From positions 1-64,000 of the forward strand of contig NZ_FMZA01000008.1 of NCBI RefSeq assembly GCF_900102685.1: a stretch of DNA of 64,000 nucleotides. Reading direction: 5' to 3'. Each line of letters starts with the position of its first letter. The first letter of the stretch is position 1. The notes beneath the pieces are model-generated. The model was not told the DNA's origin and ran no database searches. It saw only the letters and a program-made list of their open reading frames with translations. A program made the translations under genes and the position numbers. The stretch is from Melghirimyces thermohalophilus (GTDB lineage Bacteria > Bacillota > Bacilli > Thermoactinomycetales > DSM-45169). This document shows positions 46,226 to 55,580 of the stretch, one piece after another.

Positions 46226-46948
46226 ATGGATCGGTTACAAAAAGTGATGGCCCGGGCGGGAGTGGCGTCCAGGCGAAAGAGCGAACAAATGATCCGGGAC
46301 GGCAAGGTCCAGGTGAACGGAGAGGTCGTGACGGAACTGGGGGTTAAGGTGGACGCGAACAAGGATCGGATCGAAGTGGAGGGGCGTCCGATTAAACCGG
46401 AGCAGAAAAGGTATATTCTCTTCCATAAACCGACCGGTGTGATTACGAGCATGTCCGATCCCCAGAATCGCCCAGTGGTAGCTGATTTTGTCCGTGATCT
46501 GGATGAGCGGGTCTACCCTGTGGGGCGACTCGACTTTGACACCGAGGGTTTGCTCCTGTTGACCAATGACGGTGAATTGGCCCATCGGCTGACCCACCCT
46601 CGTCATGAAGTGGATAAGGTGTATCGGGCCAAGGTGAAAGGGATTCCGGGAGCCGATGCTCTCCGTCACCTTCAATCGGGGGTTGAACTTTCCGATGGTT
46701 GGACGGCACCGGCCCGCGTGCGCCTCGTGCAATCTGGTAAGAGGGAATCGCTCCTTGAAATGACGCTCCACGAAGGGCGCAACCGACAAGTTCGGCGCAT
46801 GTGTGAAGCGGTAGGACACCCGGTTCTCCATCTTCAGCGAATTCGTTTGGATTTTTTGACACTGGACGGTTTAAAGACGGGGCATTGGCGGGAGCTTACC
46901 CGGACCGAGCAGCATCGGTTAAAAAAGCGAATCGGTCTTATGCCCTAA
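46226..46948 (+). CDS. rluB: 23S rRNA pseudouridine synthase B
   Basis: 240 residues: an S4 RNA-binding domain (about 1-60, LQKVMARAGVASRRKSEQ) and an RsuA/RluB catalytic domain. The catalytic aspartate is in GRLDFDTEGLLLLTNDG, and GRNRQVRRM is the second motif. It modifies helix 93-region uridines of 23S rRNA in known members. ATG after GATGAGGTG. It sits before the res genes, as in Bacillus, but resA between them is absent. Confidence 0.92.
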   Translation: MDRLQKVMARAGVASRRKSEQMIRDGKVQVNGEVVTELGVKVDANKDRIEVEGRPIKPEQKRYILFHKPTGVITSMSDPQNRPVVADFVRDLDERVYPVGRLDFDTEGLLLLTNDGELAHRLTHPRHEVDKVYRAKVKGIPGADALRHLQSGVELSDGWTAPARVRLVQSGKRESLLEMTLHEGRNRQVRRMCEAVGHPVLHLQRIRLDFLTLDGLKTGHWRELTRTEQHRLKKRIGLMP

Positions 46949-47078
46949 CCTTTCAAATAATCTTCATAACCATGTTTCCGATGGAGAGGGGATCAAACGT
47001 TATAATAGGATGGAGGATTTACGCCCTTTGCTTTAACATGGGGAAGTCCGGCTAGGTTACCGAAACGGGGGTGGAATG

Positions 47079-48650
47079 ATGGAAAATACAAAATGCGAAT
47101 GCGGACATAACAACCCCGTCGGTACAGCATTGTGCGAGTACTGCGGTAAACCCTTGGACGAAGGCGGCCAAAAGAATCGGCCGTTGGAGATGCGTTATGA
47201 GGGGAAGGCCAGACGCTCTCAGACACGTACCACCTCGCTGGTGGATCGGGTGTGGAGGTTTTTTTCCTCTGTCAAGGTGGCTGTCTGGCTGATTGTAATT
47301 ACGCTGTTACTGGCGGTCCCAGGTACTTTTCTGCCCCAGGAGAACATGGTGGCAAGGCCAGAGGTTTTTTATGCCCAAGAGTATGGGGCATTCGGGGATC
47401 TTTACTATAGACTGGGTTTATCCAATGTCTATGAATCTCCTTTGTTTATCGCATTGTTATCGATGATCGGTATTTCGCTGGTGGTTTGCAGTTTGGACCG
47501 GGTGATCCCCCTGTATAAAGCCCTGAAAAATCAACAGACCACAAAAAATATTCAATTTATCCAACGACAACGGGTGAGTTGCTCGCAACCGATGACGGAA
47601 GCGGAGAAAAGCGTGATGTTGGATCGCTTGGCGGAAAAACTGAGTCGAAAACGTTATCGGGTGAGCCGGGAAGGGGATTCGATTCTGGCGGAAAAGGGAC
47701 GATTCAGCCGCTGGGGTCCTTACATCAACCATATCGGTCTGATCCTGTTTCTGCTCGGCGTGTTGCTGCGTTTTCTTGTGCCGGGTTGGTACCTGGATGA
47801 GACCGTTTCTATCCGGGAAGGGGAAGTGAAAAAGCTCCCGGGAGTGGATTACTACCTCAAAAATGAACAAGCAAAGGTTGAATTTTACGACCAAGATGAG
47901 ATGCCCGAGGGTTCCGAGCAATCGATGGTGAAAGAATGGAAAACGGAGGCCGTGTTATATGAAAAAGATCCGCAGACCGATAAATTGCAGAAGGTGAATG
48001 AGGGGTCGATTGTGGTCAATCACCCGATGAAATATGGAGACCTTCTGTTATATCAGGCGGACTTTAACACGGTGACAGATGCCATTGTACTGGATGTAAA
48101 GGACAAGAAAACAAAGGAAACGGTGGGGAACTTTAAGGTCGATCTCAATAATCCCCAAGAAAAATATCGGCTGGATAACGGAGTCGAGATCAACATTCTC
48201 AATTATTTCCCGGATTTTGTCATGGAAGGTAATCAGCCGACCACCAAATCCGAAAATCCGAATCGTCCGGCCTTTGTTTTTGCTGTTGATTCACCAAAGT
48301 TGGATAAGCCGGAGCGTTCCTGGTTGATTTCCGGGACCGACCTGGACGGGATTCATCAGAACAACCGGTACGAAATCGATCTGAAGAACCTGGAAACAGT
48401 CCATGTTTCCGGTTTGATGGTTCGCATCGATAAAAGCTTGCCGATCATTTTTATCGGGGCGGGAATCTCGGTGATCGGCCTGGCTATGGGATTCTTCTGG
48501 TATCACCGGCGCGTCTGGCTCCGCTGGAAAGAAGGAACCCTTTACTTAGGAGCCCATACCAACAAGAACTGGTTCGGATTGCGTCGTGAATTGGAACAAG
48601 TGACAGAAGAGGCCGACATGCCCCTTCAATTTACACCTCAACAAAAGTAG
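47079..48650 (+). CDS. resB: cytochrome c biogenesis protein ResB
   Basis: 523 residues. A four-cysteine zinc element (Cys6, Cys8, Cys19, Cys22) precedes a ResB/Ccs1 domain with membrane spans (VKVAVWLIVITLLLAVPGTF; a second near 125-145, a third near 220) and a large external domain, ending with a fourth span and a short tail. With ResC it forms the system II heme export and ligation machine for c-type cytochromes. ATG 47079 is better spaced than 47076 from GGGGGTGG. TATAAT at 47001 may be its promoter. Confidence 0.92.
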   Translation: MENTKCECGHNNPVGTALCEYCGKPLDEGGQKNRPLEMRYEGKARRSQTRTTSLVDRVWRFFSSVKVAVWLIVITLLLAVPGTFLPQENMVARPEVFYAQEYGAFGDLYYRLGLSNVYESPLFIALLSMIGISLVVCSLDRVIPLYKALKNQQTTKNIQFIQRQRVSCSQPMTEAEKSVMLDRLAEKLSRKRYRVSREGDSILAEKGRFSRWGPYINHIGLILFLLGVLLRFLVPGWYLDETVSIREGEVKKLPGVDYYLKNEQAKVEFYDQDEMPEGSEQSMVKEWKTEAVLYEKDPQTDKLQKVNEGSIVVNHPMKYGDLLLYQADFNTVTDAIVLDVKDKKTKETVGNFKVDLNNPQEKYRLDNGVEINILNYFPDFVMEGNQPTTKSENPNRPAFVFAVDSPKLDKPERSWLISGTDLDGIHQNNRYEIDLKNLETVHVSGLMVRIDKSLPIIFIGAGISVIGLAMGFFWYHRRVWLRWKEGTLYLGAHTNKNWFGLRRELEQVTEEADMPLQFTPQQK

Positions 48651-48661
48651 GAGGAGCGGTT

Positions 48662-49864
48662 ATGGAACAACTGATGCAAGTTTCCCTGGGGGCGATGTTT
48701 TTCCTCTATCTCCTGTCCGCTATCGCCTTTGTGATGGCTGTGACCGGTAAGGGGTCCCGTGTGGGAAAAGAGGTTCACACCCGGCGTTGGGGTCGCCGCG
48801 GCATTATTTTGGCCCTAATCGGGATCATTTCCAATATCATATTTATCGCCTCCCGCCTGATGATTGGCGGCCACTTTACCAGCAATATGTTTGAGTTTAC
48901 TTCGTTTCTAGCCTTTGCCATTGCGGTCGCCTTTGTCGTGATCTTTTTTATCTACCGGGCGATCAGTATGGGCGCCTTTGCAATGCCTCTGGTCGTCATT
49001 CTGTTGGCTTACGCCATCAATTTCCCGACCGAGGTGGAACCGTTGATTCCGGCACTGCAGAGCTACTGGCTGCACATTCATGTGACGACGGCTGCTCTAG
49101 GTGAAGGAGCGCTGTCCGTAGGTTTTGTCGCCGGATTGGTTTATCTAATCCGTTGGGTGGGGGAAGATCACAGTACACGAACCGCTGCCTGGCTTGAAGT
49201 GGTGATGGCGGTGATTCTCATGTTTGTCGGTTTCGTAGCGGCTTCCTTCACCTTCGGTGCTCTGGATTACCAAGTCACTTACAAGCATGTGGTAGATGGC
49301 CAACTGATGGCACAGGAATACGATATGCCACCTATCGCCGGTCCCTTTGATGGGGAGTTGCTGGAATCGCAAACCCCCTTCGGTTGGACTCAGCCTTTCT
49401 TTGAGGTTCCGGAGTGGATGAAAGGGGAAAACGCCGCCAGCAAATTTAATTCGGTTTTGTGGTCGATCATTGCTGGTTTGATTCTTTACGGATTGCTGCG
49501 TCTGCTGTTCCGTAAACGGGTCTACGAGATGCTGTATCCGGTGGTAAGGAAGATGAATCTGGAAAATGTAGATGAAGTCAGTTATCGGGCGATCGCGATC
49601 GGCTATCCTATCTTTACACTGGGTGCGCTGGTCTTCGCCATGATTTGGGCTCATGAAGCTTGGGGTCGTTTCTGGGGATGGGATCCGAAAGAAACATGGG
49701 CATTGATTACCTGGTTGTATTACAGCGCGTATCTCCATTTCCGATTGTCCCGCGGTTGGCACGGTTTGAAATCAGCATGGATGGCTGTGGGTGGGTTTTT
49801 GATCATCATGATCAACCTGATCGTAGTCAACTTCGTGTTTGCTGGCCTACATTCCTATGCGTGA
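48662..49864 (+). CDS. resC: cytochrome c biogenesis protein ResC (CcsA/CcsB type)
   Basis: Polytopic membrane protein, 400 residues, heme-handling partner of ResB. The tryptophan-rich WGRFWGWDPKETWALITW near residue 335 is the heme-presenting WWD motif; conserved His residues lie in WLHIHV and the last two loops (SRGWHG). ATG 11 bp after resB, with TAGGAGGAG. The resDE pair follows. Confidence 0.93.
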   Translation: MEQLMQVSLGAMFFLYLLSAIAFVMAVTGKGSRVGKEVHTRRWGRRGIILALIGIISNIIFIASRLMIGGHFTSNMFEFTSFLAFAIAVAFVVIFFIYRAISMGAFAMPLVVILLAYAINFPTEVEPLIPALQSYWLHIHVTTAALGEGALSVGFVAGLVYLIRWVGEDHSTRTAAWLEVVMAVILMFVGFVAASFTFGALDYQVTYKHVVDGQLMAQEYDMPPIAGPFDGELLESQTPFGWTQPFFEVPEWMKGENAASKFNSVLWSIIAGLILYGLLRLLFRKRVYEMLYPVVRKMNLENVDEVSYRAIAIGYPIFTLGALVFAMIWAHEAWGRFWGWDPKETWALITWLYYSAYLHFRLSRGWHGLKSAWMAVGGFLIIMINLIVVNFVFAGLHSYA

Positions 49865-49940
49865 TTCGTCGGCAAAACGGATAGGGTATAATATAGGTGA
49901 GCAATGAAACCGTGGTGTTGCCAGAGGAGGAGTGAATCAG

Positions 49941-50657
49941 GTGGGTAAACAGGAACGAATTTTGGTCGTAGATGACGAAGACCGAATCCGCCGTCTTCTC
50001 CGCATGTATCTGGAGCGGGAAGGGTATCTGATCGATGAGGCGCAGGACGGTGAAACCGCCCTTAGCAAAGCGATGGAGACGGATTATGATCTGATCTTGC
50101 TTGATTTGATGTTACCGGGTATGGATGGCTTGGACGTCTGTCGGGAGATTCGCGAAAAAAAAGCGACTCCGGTGGTAATGTTGACCGCCCGGGGAGAAGA
50201 GGGCAATCGAGTGGAGGGCTTCGAGGCAGGCACGGACGATTATGTTGTAAAACCTTTCAGTCCTCGGGAACTGGTTCACCGGGTGAAGGCAGTTCTCCGC
50301 CGATCTTCGGTGACGGCCTTCTTGTCAACGGAGACGGAAACCCATAATGTGATCGTCTTTCCCAACTTGACGATCGACCATGATGCCCATGAAGTCCGTG
50401 CCGATGGTGTGGAAGTCTCTCTGACGCCGAAGGAGTATGAGCTTCTCTACTATCTGGCCACTTCACCAGATAAAGTGTTTACGCGGGAGCAGCTGTTGAA
50501 GGATGTGTGGAACTACGAGTTCTTCGGCGATCTTCGGACAGTGGACACCCATATCAAACGGTTGCGCGAAAAGTTGAACCGCGCTTCACCGAAAGCGGCG
50601 GAGATGATCAATACCGTTTGGGGAGTCGGCTATAAACTCGAGGTGCCGAAAGATTGA
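49941..50657 (+). CDS. resD: response regulator ResD
   Basis: OmpR-family regulator of 238 residues. The receiver has the acidic pair VVDDED, the phosphorylated Asp in LLDLMLPGMDG and the Lys in VVKPF; the C-terminal winged helix runs from about 130 (VSLTPKEYELL). In Bacillus ResD controls aerobic and anaerobic respiration genes including ctaA and resABC. GTG 49941 is taken for spacing; GTG 49932 is alternative. TATAAT at 49887-49892 suggests a promoter separate from resBC. Confidence 0.93.
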   Translation: MGKQERILVVDDEDRIRRLLRMYLEREGYLIDEAQDGETALSKAMETDYDLILLDLMLPGMDGLDVCREIREKKATPVVMLTARGEEGNRVEGFEAGTDDYVVKPFSPRELVHRVKAVLRRSSVTAFLSTETETHNVIVFPNLTIDHDAHEVRADGVEVSLTPKEYELLYYLATSPDKVFTREQLLKDVWNYEFFGDLRTVDTHIKRLREKLNRASPKAAEMINTVWGVGYKLEVPKD

Positions 50658-52453
50658 TCTGGAGAAGTGTCGTCGGAAAGCTATGGTTGACAATTATCGG
50701 ATTGGTGACGCTGGTGCTGGTCGTATTAAGCCTGTTTTTAACGGAGCAGATCATCTCCACTTATTATCAGGCGGAGTTGGACAATATGCGACAGCTGGCC
50801 GACAAAGTCCGGGATACGCTGAAACAGTCGGACGATGGAGACCGGGCGGAATATCTCCGTCCGGTTTTAGATGTGGCGGAACTGTATGAAACCTACACCA
50901 TCGTGCTCGGGCCGGACGGATCGGTCAAGCCGGTGGGTGCTTCCCCTAATGTTCCGGACATCCCGTGGCAAGATATCTTGGAGCAGACCGAGATCGACCA
51001 AGTGTTACAAGGGAAGCCGCAATCGCTGCGGACGCGGGTGATCGTGGATGAAAACGGGGAGTCTCCTTTTCCCTTGTTTAAAGACGAGGTATTGATGGTG
51101 GCGCTGCCCATGAAAAACGGGGACCAAGTGACCGGAGCAGTCGTCATGTACCGCACGGAGGGGCAGCTGTCCGAAAATCAGATTAAAAAGGTGATCTTTT
51201 ATTCCGCTTTGATCGGCATTTTTTTGACCACCATTTTTGCCTTCTTCTTGTCGACACGGATCACCCAGCCCTTGATTCAGATTAAACGAGCCGCGGAACG
51301 GATGGCGCAGGGGCAGTTTACCGCCCGAGTTCCGGTTCGTTCCCATGAACGGGACGAAATCGGGGATCTCTCCCTCTCCTTTAACCGGATGGCTGCCCAA
51401 TTGGAGGAGTCGGTTCACGCGCTGTCCCAGGAAAAAGAACAGTTGGCCAGCATTCTGCGGAGCATGGCAGATGGCGTGATCAGTATCAATGCGCAAGGAG
51501 ATGTGATCGTCACCAATCCCCCAGCGGATGAGTTGTTGAAAGAATGGCGGGAAGAAGAGGGTGGAACAGAGTTACCCGCTCCCTTGGTCCGGTTTTTTCA
51601 ACAAGTATTGGACGAGGAAAAAGAGGTATTTGGTGATGTTCGAGTGCACGGCCGTACCTGGGCTTTGGTGATGGCTCCGCTCTATGCCCGGAATCAGGTG
51701 CGGGGAGCGGTCACTGTCCTGCGTGATGTGACGGAAGAGCGTCGGTTGGATAAGTTACGCAAGGATTTTGTCGCCAATGTCTCCCATGAATTGCGGACGC
51801 CGCTGTCGATGTTACAAGGGTACTCTGAAGCATTGGTGGACGGGGTTGCTGCTAGTCCTGAGGATCAAAAAGAGATCGCCGAAGTGATCCATGACGAATC
51901 CCTTCGGATGGGGCGACTAGTCCGGGAATTACTGGATCTGGCCCGAATGGAAGCGGGTCATATCCAGCTGGAGATCTCGGAGGTTGATGTTTCCGAACTG
52001 ACCCGACGGGTGATCCGCAAGTTTCAGACGATTGCCCGGGAGCAGGGTGTACAACTGAAGACGGAGATCCCTGATGACGCCGGTACGGCTCGGTGGGACG
52101 AAGATAAAGTGGAACAAGTGCTGATCAATCTGACGGATAATGCCATCCGACACACGCCGGAAGAAGGACAGGTGACCGTGTCGGTCACCCCTAATGAACA
52201 GGGAGTACAGTTAACCGTAAAAGATACGGGAAGCGGAATCCCGGAGGAGGATCTACCCTTTATCTTTGAACGTTTCTACAAGGCGGATAAAGCACGAACC
52301 CGCGGCCAAAGTGGAACTGGTTTAGGATTGGCGATTGTAAAACATATTGTGGAGTCCCACCAAGGTAGTGTGTCCGTGAAAAGTACCGAAGGAGAAGGAA
52401 CCCAATTTTTGATTCACCTTCCCTGGGAGGGCACGCGCAACGGTTCATCATAG
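50654..52453 (+). CDS. resE: sensor histidine kinase ResE
   Basis: 599 residues: N-terminal membrane span (LWLTIIGLVTLVLVVLSLF), an extracellular domain (about 35-175), a second span, HAMP (about 200-250), PAS (about 260-365) and the kinase. His box VSHELRTPL, N box NLTDNAIRH, and G boxes DTGSGIPEED and GTGLGLAIV are intact. It phosphorylates ResD in response to redox or oxygen state. TTG 50654 overlaps the resD stop by 4 bp. Confidence 0.94.
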   Translation: MIWRSVVGKLWLTIIGLVTLVLVVLSLFLTEQIISTYYQAELDNMRQLADKVRDTLKQSDDGDRAEYLRPVLDVAELYETYTIVLGPDGSVKPVGASPNVPDIPWQDILEQTEIDQVLQGKPQSLRTRVIVDENGESPFPLFKDEVLMVALPMKNGDQVTGAVVMYRTEGQLSENQIKKVIFYSALIGIFLTTIFAFFLSTRITQPLIQIKRAAERMAQGQFTARVPVRSHERDEIGDLSLSFNRMAAQLEESVHALSQEKEQLASILRSMADGVISINAQGDVIVTNPPADELLKEWREEEGGTELPAPLVRFFQQVLDEEKEVFGDVRVHGRTWALVMAPLYARNQVRGAVTVLRDVTEERRLDKLRKDFVANVSHELRTPLSMLQGYSEALVDGVAASPEDQKEIAEVIHDESLRMGRLVRELLDLARMEAGHIQLEISEVDVSELTRRVIRKFQTIAREQGVQLKTEIPDDAGTARWDEDKVEQVLINLTDNAIRHTPEEGQVTVSVTPNEQGVQLTVKDTGSGIPEEDLPFIFERFYKADKARTRGQSGTGLGLAIVKHIVESHQGSVSVKSTEGEGTQFLIHLPWEGTRNGSS

Positions 52454-52488
52454 ATAACCATCGTCTCCTGAGTATCGGAAGGGCTTCA

Positions 52489-52520
52489 GGCTGTCGAGAT
52501 TGTTCGACAGCCCAATTTTT
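52489..52520 (+). terminator. terminator of resDE
   Basis: Nine-bp stem GGCTGTCGA/TCGACAGCC (52489-52497 with 52504-52512) then T5. The stem shares GGCTGTCGA with the terminator at the IS flank (304-330). Confidence 0.87.
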
Positions 52521-52738
52521 ATTGGAATCGCTACGTTGAGCCCTTTGGTTCCATATCTCCGCGCTCGGTTCGTCTACATTCTCGTTGGTGAGGATGTTTT
52601 ATATCGTCCATATCAACACATCTTTGGCTCCCTTGATTCGGGGGTGTCATGGACAGTAAAGGGGACAGGCTTCAAACTGGGTTGGAGACCCGTCGCCTCA
52701 GGACGGGATACATATTCACACTCACAAGGGGTCCGTAA

Positions 52739-52861
52739 CTGTACCCATGCTCTCAAGGAAGCTTCGAGTCTTTGAAACAACAACTGAACGATAAAATCAA
52801 AGCCCTGAACAACAGGATCCAGGTGGATATGAAAGCCGTCGATCAGGCCACTCGTTCCTGA
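52739..52861 (+). pseudogene. 3' remnant of a lost gene
   Basis: A 40-codon open stretch without a start codon ends with LKQQLNDKIKALNNRIQ and DMKAVDQATRS, then a stop and a good terminator. The helical, coiled-coil-like composition and coding bias suggest the tail of a deleted gene. The family is not recognised. Upstream to 52520 no continuous frame is convincing. Confidence 0.4.
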
Positions 52862-52870
52862 GTAAAATTT

Positions 52871-52907
52871 AAAACGCCAGCCTCCAACACGGGAGGAGGG
52901 CGTTTTT
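52871..52907 (+). terminator. terminator after the remnant
   Basis: AAAACGCC/GGCGTTTT outer stem with inner CCTCC/GGAGG and T5. It looks like an intact gene terminator left behind. Between 52908 and 53130 I see no supported gene. Confidence 0.8.
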
Positions 52908-53130
52908 CATTGTCCTAAAAAACTTTTCAGTAGGCTTTTTTAGTGAAGTGGAAAGAGACTATCGAGCAAGCTTGGCAGACGCCGGAAAGCCGTTTGGGCT
53001 TCCTTACGGCCGGCTGAGGGGAAGGGCTGGGAAGAAGCTGCTGACAGCGACAGGAAAAAGATCGAACCATCTGCTTAAAGTTGTTAGATTTTTTGATATG
53101 GAAAGGCCAAGAGTGGTTTTGTGCCGTAAA

Positions 53131-53171
53131 AAAGCGTGGAGAAAGGATGAAGGGGGCTTTCTCCACGCTTT
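53131..53171. terminator. bidirectional terminator before the SDR gene end
   Basis: Perfect 15-bp stem (53131-53145 with 53157-53171) with A and T arms, serving the leftward SDR gene and any rightward transcription. Confidence 0.88.
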
Positions 53172-53193
53172 TGATTAAAAGGGGTTCCTTCTG

Positions 53194-53895
53194 TTACTTT
53201 TGCATGTCCGGCGGTACCTGTGGTCGCATAATCACTTGATTGTAAATCACTCCGGCCGGTGCGGTCACCATGGTCCAGATGGCCTCTGTCACCTGTTCCG
53301 CTGTAAGGGCGTAGGACTTGGGGTTCCGGAAAAATTCGGTTTGAATCGAACCGGGACAAATGGTGTTAACCTTGACCTCATCTTTTTTCAATTCTTGAGT
53401 GAGGACATCAGACAAAGCCATCAGCCCAAATTTGGACGCGCAGTAGCCTCCGCCTCCGGGAAAAGTGACGGTCCCGGCGACACTGGAGACGTTGACGATA
53501 TGTCCTTTGGTATCTTTCAGGTGGGGGATGGCTGCTTTTGAAGTGAGAAAAGCCCCCTTCAAGTTGACATCCATCATCAGATCCCAATCCGCTTCCGACA
53601 GTTCATGGATTTGGCCAAAACGGCCCACACCGGCGTTATTGACCAAAATATCGAGCTTGCCAAAATGTTTTACGGTTTGGTCCACCATCGCTTCCACTCG
53701 ATCCCCTTGGGTGACATCACAGGTGACCGCCAGCATTTGATCGGGATATTCTTGTGCCAGTTGTTCCAGTTGCTCCTTGCTGCGGGCAGCGATGGTGACT
53801 TGAGCACCACCTTCAGCGAATCGACGGGCCACAGCAGCGCCGAGCCCTTTGCTGGCGCCGGTGACGATTGCCGTTTTTCCCTTGAGGTCGGACAT
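53194..53895 (-). CDS. short-chain dehydrogenase/reductase
   Basis: Classical SDR of 233 residues. The cofactor motif TGASKGLGAA is at about 12-21, NNAG in the middle, the catalytic serine in VNVSSVAG and the Tyr-x-x-x-Lys as YCASK. The fold and NAD(P) use are clear; the substrate is not. GGAGG is spaced 8 nt before the ATG at 53895. It follows serA on the same strand but about 100 bp apart with no shared terminator seen, so co-transcription is possible. Confidence 0.88.
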   Translation of the reverse strand: MSDLKGKTAIVTGASKGLGAAVARRFAEGGAQVTIAARSKEQLEQLAQEYPDQMLAVTCDVTQGDRVEAMVDQTVKHFGKLDILVNNAGVGRFGQIHELSEADWDLMMDVNLKGAFLTSKAAIPHLKDTKGHIVNVSSVAGTVTFPGGGGYCASKFGLMALSDVLTQELKKDEVKVNTICPGSIQTEFFRNPKSYALTAEQVTEAIWTMVTAPAGVIYNQVIMRPQVPPDMQK

Positions 53896-53999
53896 CGATA
53901 AAACCTCCTTCTGTTTGCTGATGCTACCTTTTTCACTCTACCTTAATGATAGGGGTAAAACAATAAACCATACCGCCGGCATACCGGCGGTACGGTAGA

Positions 54000-55580
54000 T
54001 CACAGGTCGATAGCCTTCACATCATCAATTTCTTCCAGGTCTTTCAGCCGCTTCAGCAGCTCTTCAGACATCTGCTTATCCACATGTAGCATCATGATTG
54101 CGTGTCCGCCGACGTCTTTGCGCCCCACCTGCATAGTGGCGATGTTGACGCCCTGATCCCCAAGGATACTTCCCACCTGGCCGATAGCGCCTGGGCGATC
54201 GTGGTGCTGTACCAGGAGCAGATGACCTTCTGGTTGCACATCGACGGAGTAATCGTTGATTTTGACGATCCGGGATCCCAGCCCGTTGAGCAGGGTGCCG
54301 GAGACGGCGGTTTCCCCGTTGTCGGTTTTCATGCCCACGTGGATCAAATGGGTGAAACCGTGGCTGCGGGAAACTTTTTGCTCGGTCACCCGGATGCCGC
54401 GTTCTTTAGCCAGATGGGGAGCACTGACATCGTTTACGTCGGAAAGATAGTGGGAAATCGCCCCCTTCAGAATGATCCGCGTGAGCGGCGCTGTGTCCAG
54501 CTCGGCCAACTCTCCAGAGTAGGTGACTGTAATCTCCTCCAGGGCACCTTCTGTGGTCTGGACAGCGAAGCTGCCCAGTTTCTCCGCCAAGGTTTGATAG
54601 GGACGAAGCTTTTCTTGCAGTTCCGCCGGAATCGAGGGCAGGTTGACGGCGTTTTTAAAGGGTTCATCCCGTAAAATGTGCAAAATCTCTTCAGAGACAT
54701 CGATGGCCACATTTTCCTGGGCCTCCCGGGTGGAAGCACCCAGATGGGGCGTGGCGATCACCTGGGGCAGGGTGAAAAGCGGGTGTTCGCCAGGGGGTTC
54801 CGTCTCAAAGACATCTAGCGCCGCACCGGCCACTTTTCCGCTCTGGATGGCGTCGTATAACGCCTGTTCACTGATGATCCCGCCCCGGGCACAATTGAGG
54901 ATACGGACGCCCTCTTTCATCTTGGCAAAAGCTGCTTCATCGATCAGATGACGAGTTTCCTTGGTGAGGGGGGTATGGACGGTAATAAAATCCGCTTCCT
55001 GGATCACTTCTTCCAAGGATGCTTTATGCACCCCCATCTTTTTCGCCCGCTCTTCGGTCAAATATGGATCGAAGGCGATCACCTTCATGTGGAAAGCTTG
55101 TGCGCGACTGGCCAGTTCCGATCCGATTCGGCCAAGACCCACAATCCCCAATTTTTTGTTGTTCAGTTCCACGCCAACAAAGGCTTTACGTTTCCATTCC
55201 CCTTGAATGGTCGATTTGTACCCTTGGGGAATATTGCGGGCCAAGGAGATCAGCATGGCGAAGGTGTGCTCGGCGGTGGAGATGGTATTTCCATCTGGAG
55301 CGTTGACCACGAGGATCCCGCGAGCGGTGGCGGCGGGGATATCGATGTTGTCCACGCCGACACCGGCGCGTCCGATCGCCTTCAGCCTGCTTCCTGCTTC
55401 AATCACTTCCGCGGTCACTTGGGTCTGGCTGCGGACAATTAAGGCATCTGCCTCTGCGACTTCCGTCAGCAGTTCCGCCGGGGTCAGGTTTGTCTTTTGA
55501 ACCACTTCGACATCTGAGGCCTCTTGCAACTTTTCAATTCCTTGTTCGCTGAGCGGGTCAGTGATTAACACGCGAAACAC
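54000..55580 (-). CDS. serA: D-3-phosphoglycerate dehydrogenase
   Basis: First enzyme of serine synthesis, 526 residues of the long form: substrate and NAD domains (GIVGLGRIGSELA near residue 145, catalytic Arg in NCARGGI, His in PHLGASTREA), an intervening domain, and a C-terminal ACT domain (DRPGAIGQVGSILGDQGVNIA, in part) for serine feedback. GTG start at 55580 lies inside the end of the aminotransferase gene (23-bp overlap), so the two are coupled and share the T-box leader. Confidence 0.95.
   Translation of the reverse strand: MFRVLITDPLSEQGIEKLQEASDVEVVQKTNLTPAELLTEVAEADALIVRSQTQVTAEVIEAGSRLKAIGRAGVGVDNIDIPAATARGILVVNAPDGNTISTAEHTFAMLISLARNIPQGYKSTIQGEWKRKAFVGVELNNKKLGIVGLGRIGSELASRAQAFHMKVIAFDPYLTEERAKKMGVHKASLEEVIQEADFITVHTPLTKETRHLIDEAAFAKMKEGVRILNCARGGIISEQALYDAIQSGKVAGAALDVFETEPPGEHPLFTLPQVIATPHLGASTREAQENVAIDVSEEILHILRDEPFKNAVNLPSIPAELQEKLRPYQTLAEKLGSFAVQTTEGALEEITVTYSGELAELDTAPLTRIILKGAISHYLSDVNDVSAPHLAKERGIRVTEQKVSRSHGFTHLIHVGMKTDNGETAVSGTLLNGLGSRIVKINDYSVDVQPEGHLLLVQHHDRPGAIGQVGSILGDQGVNIATMQVGRKDVGGHAIMMLHVDKQMSEELLKRLKDLEEIDDVKAIDL

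Noticed and set aside
53200-53901. Plus-strand frames opposite the SDR gene
   Set aside because: The minus-strand SDR has full motifs and a ribosome site; the plus frames are antisense shadows.
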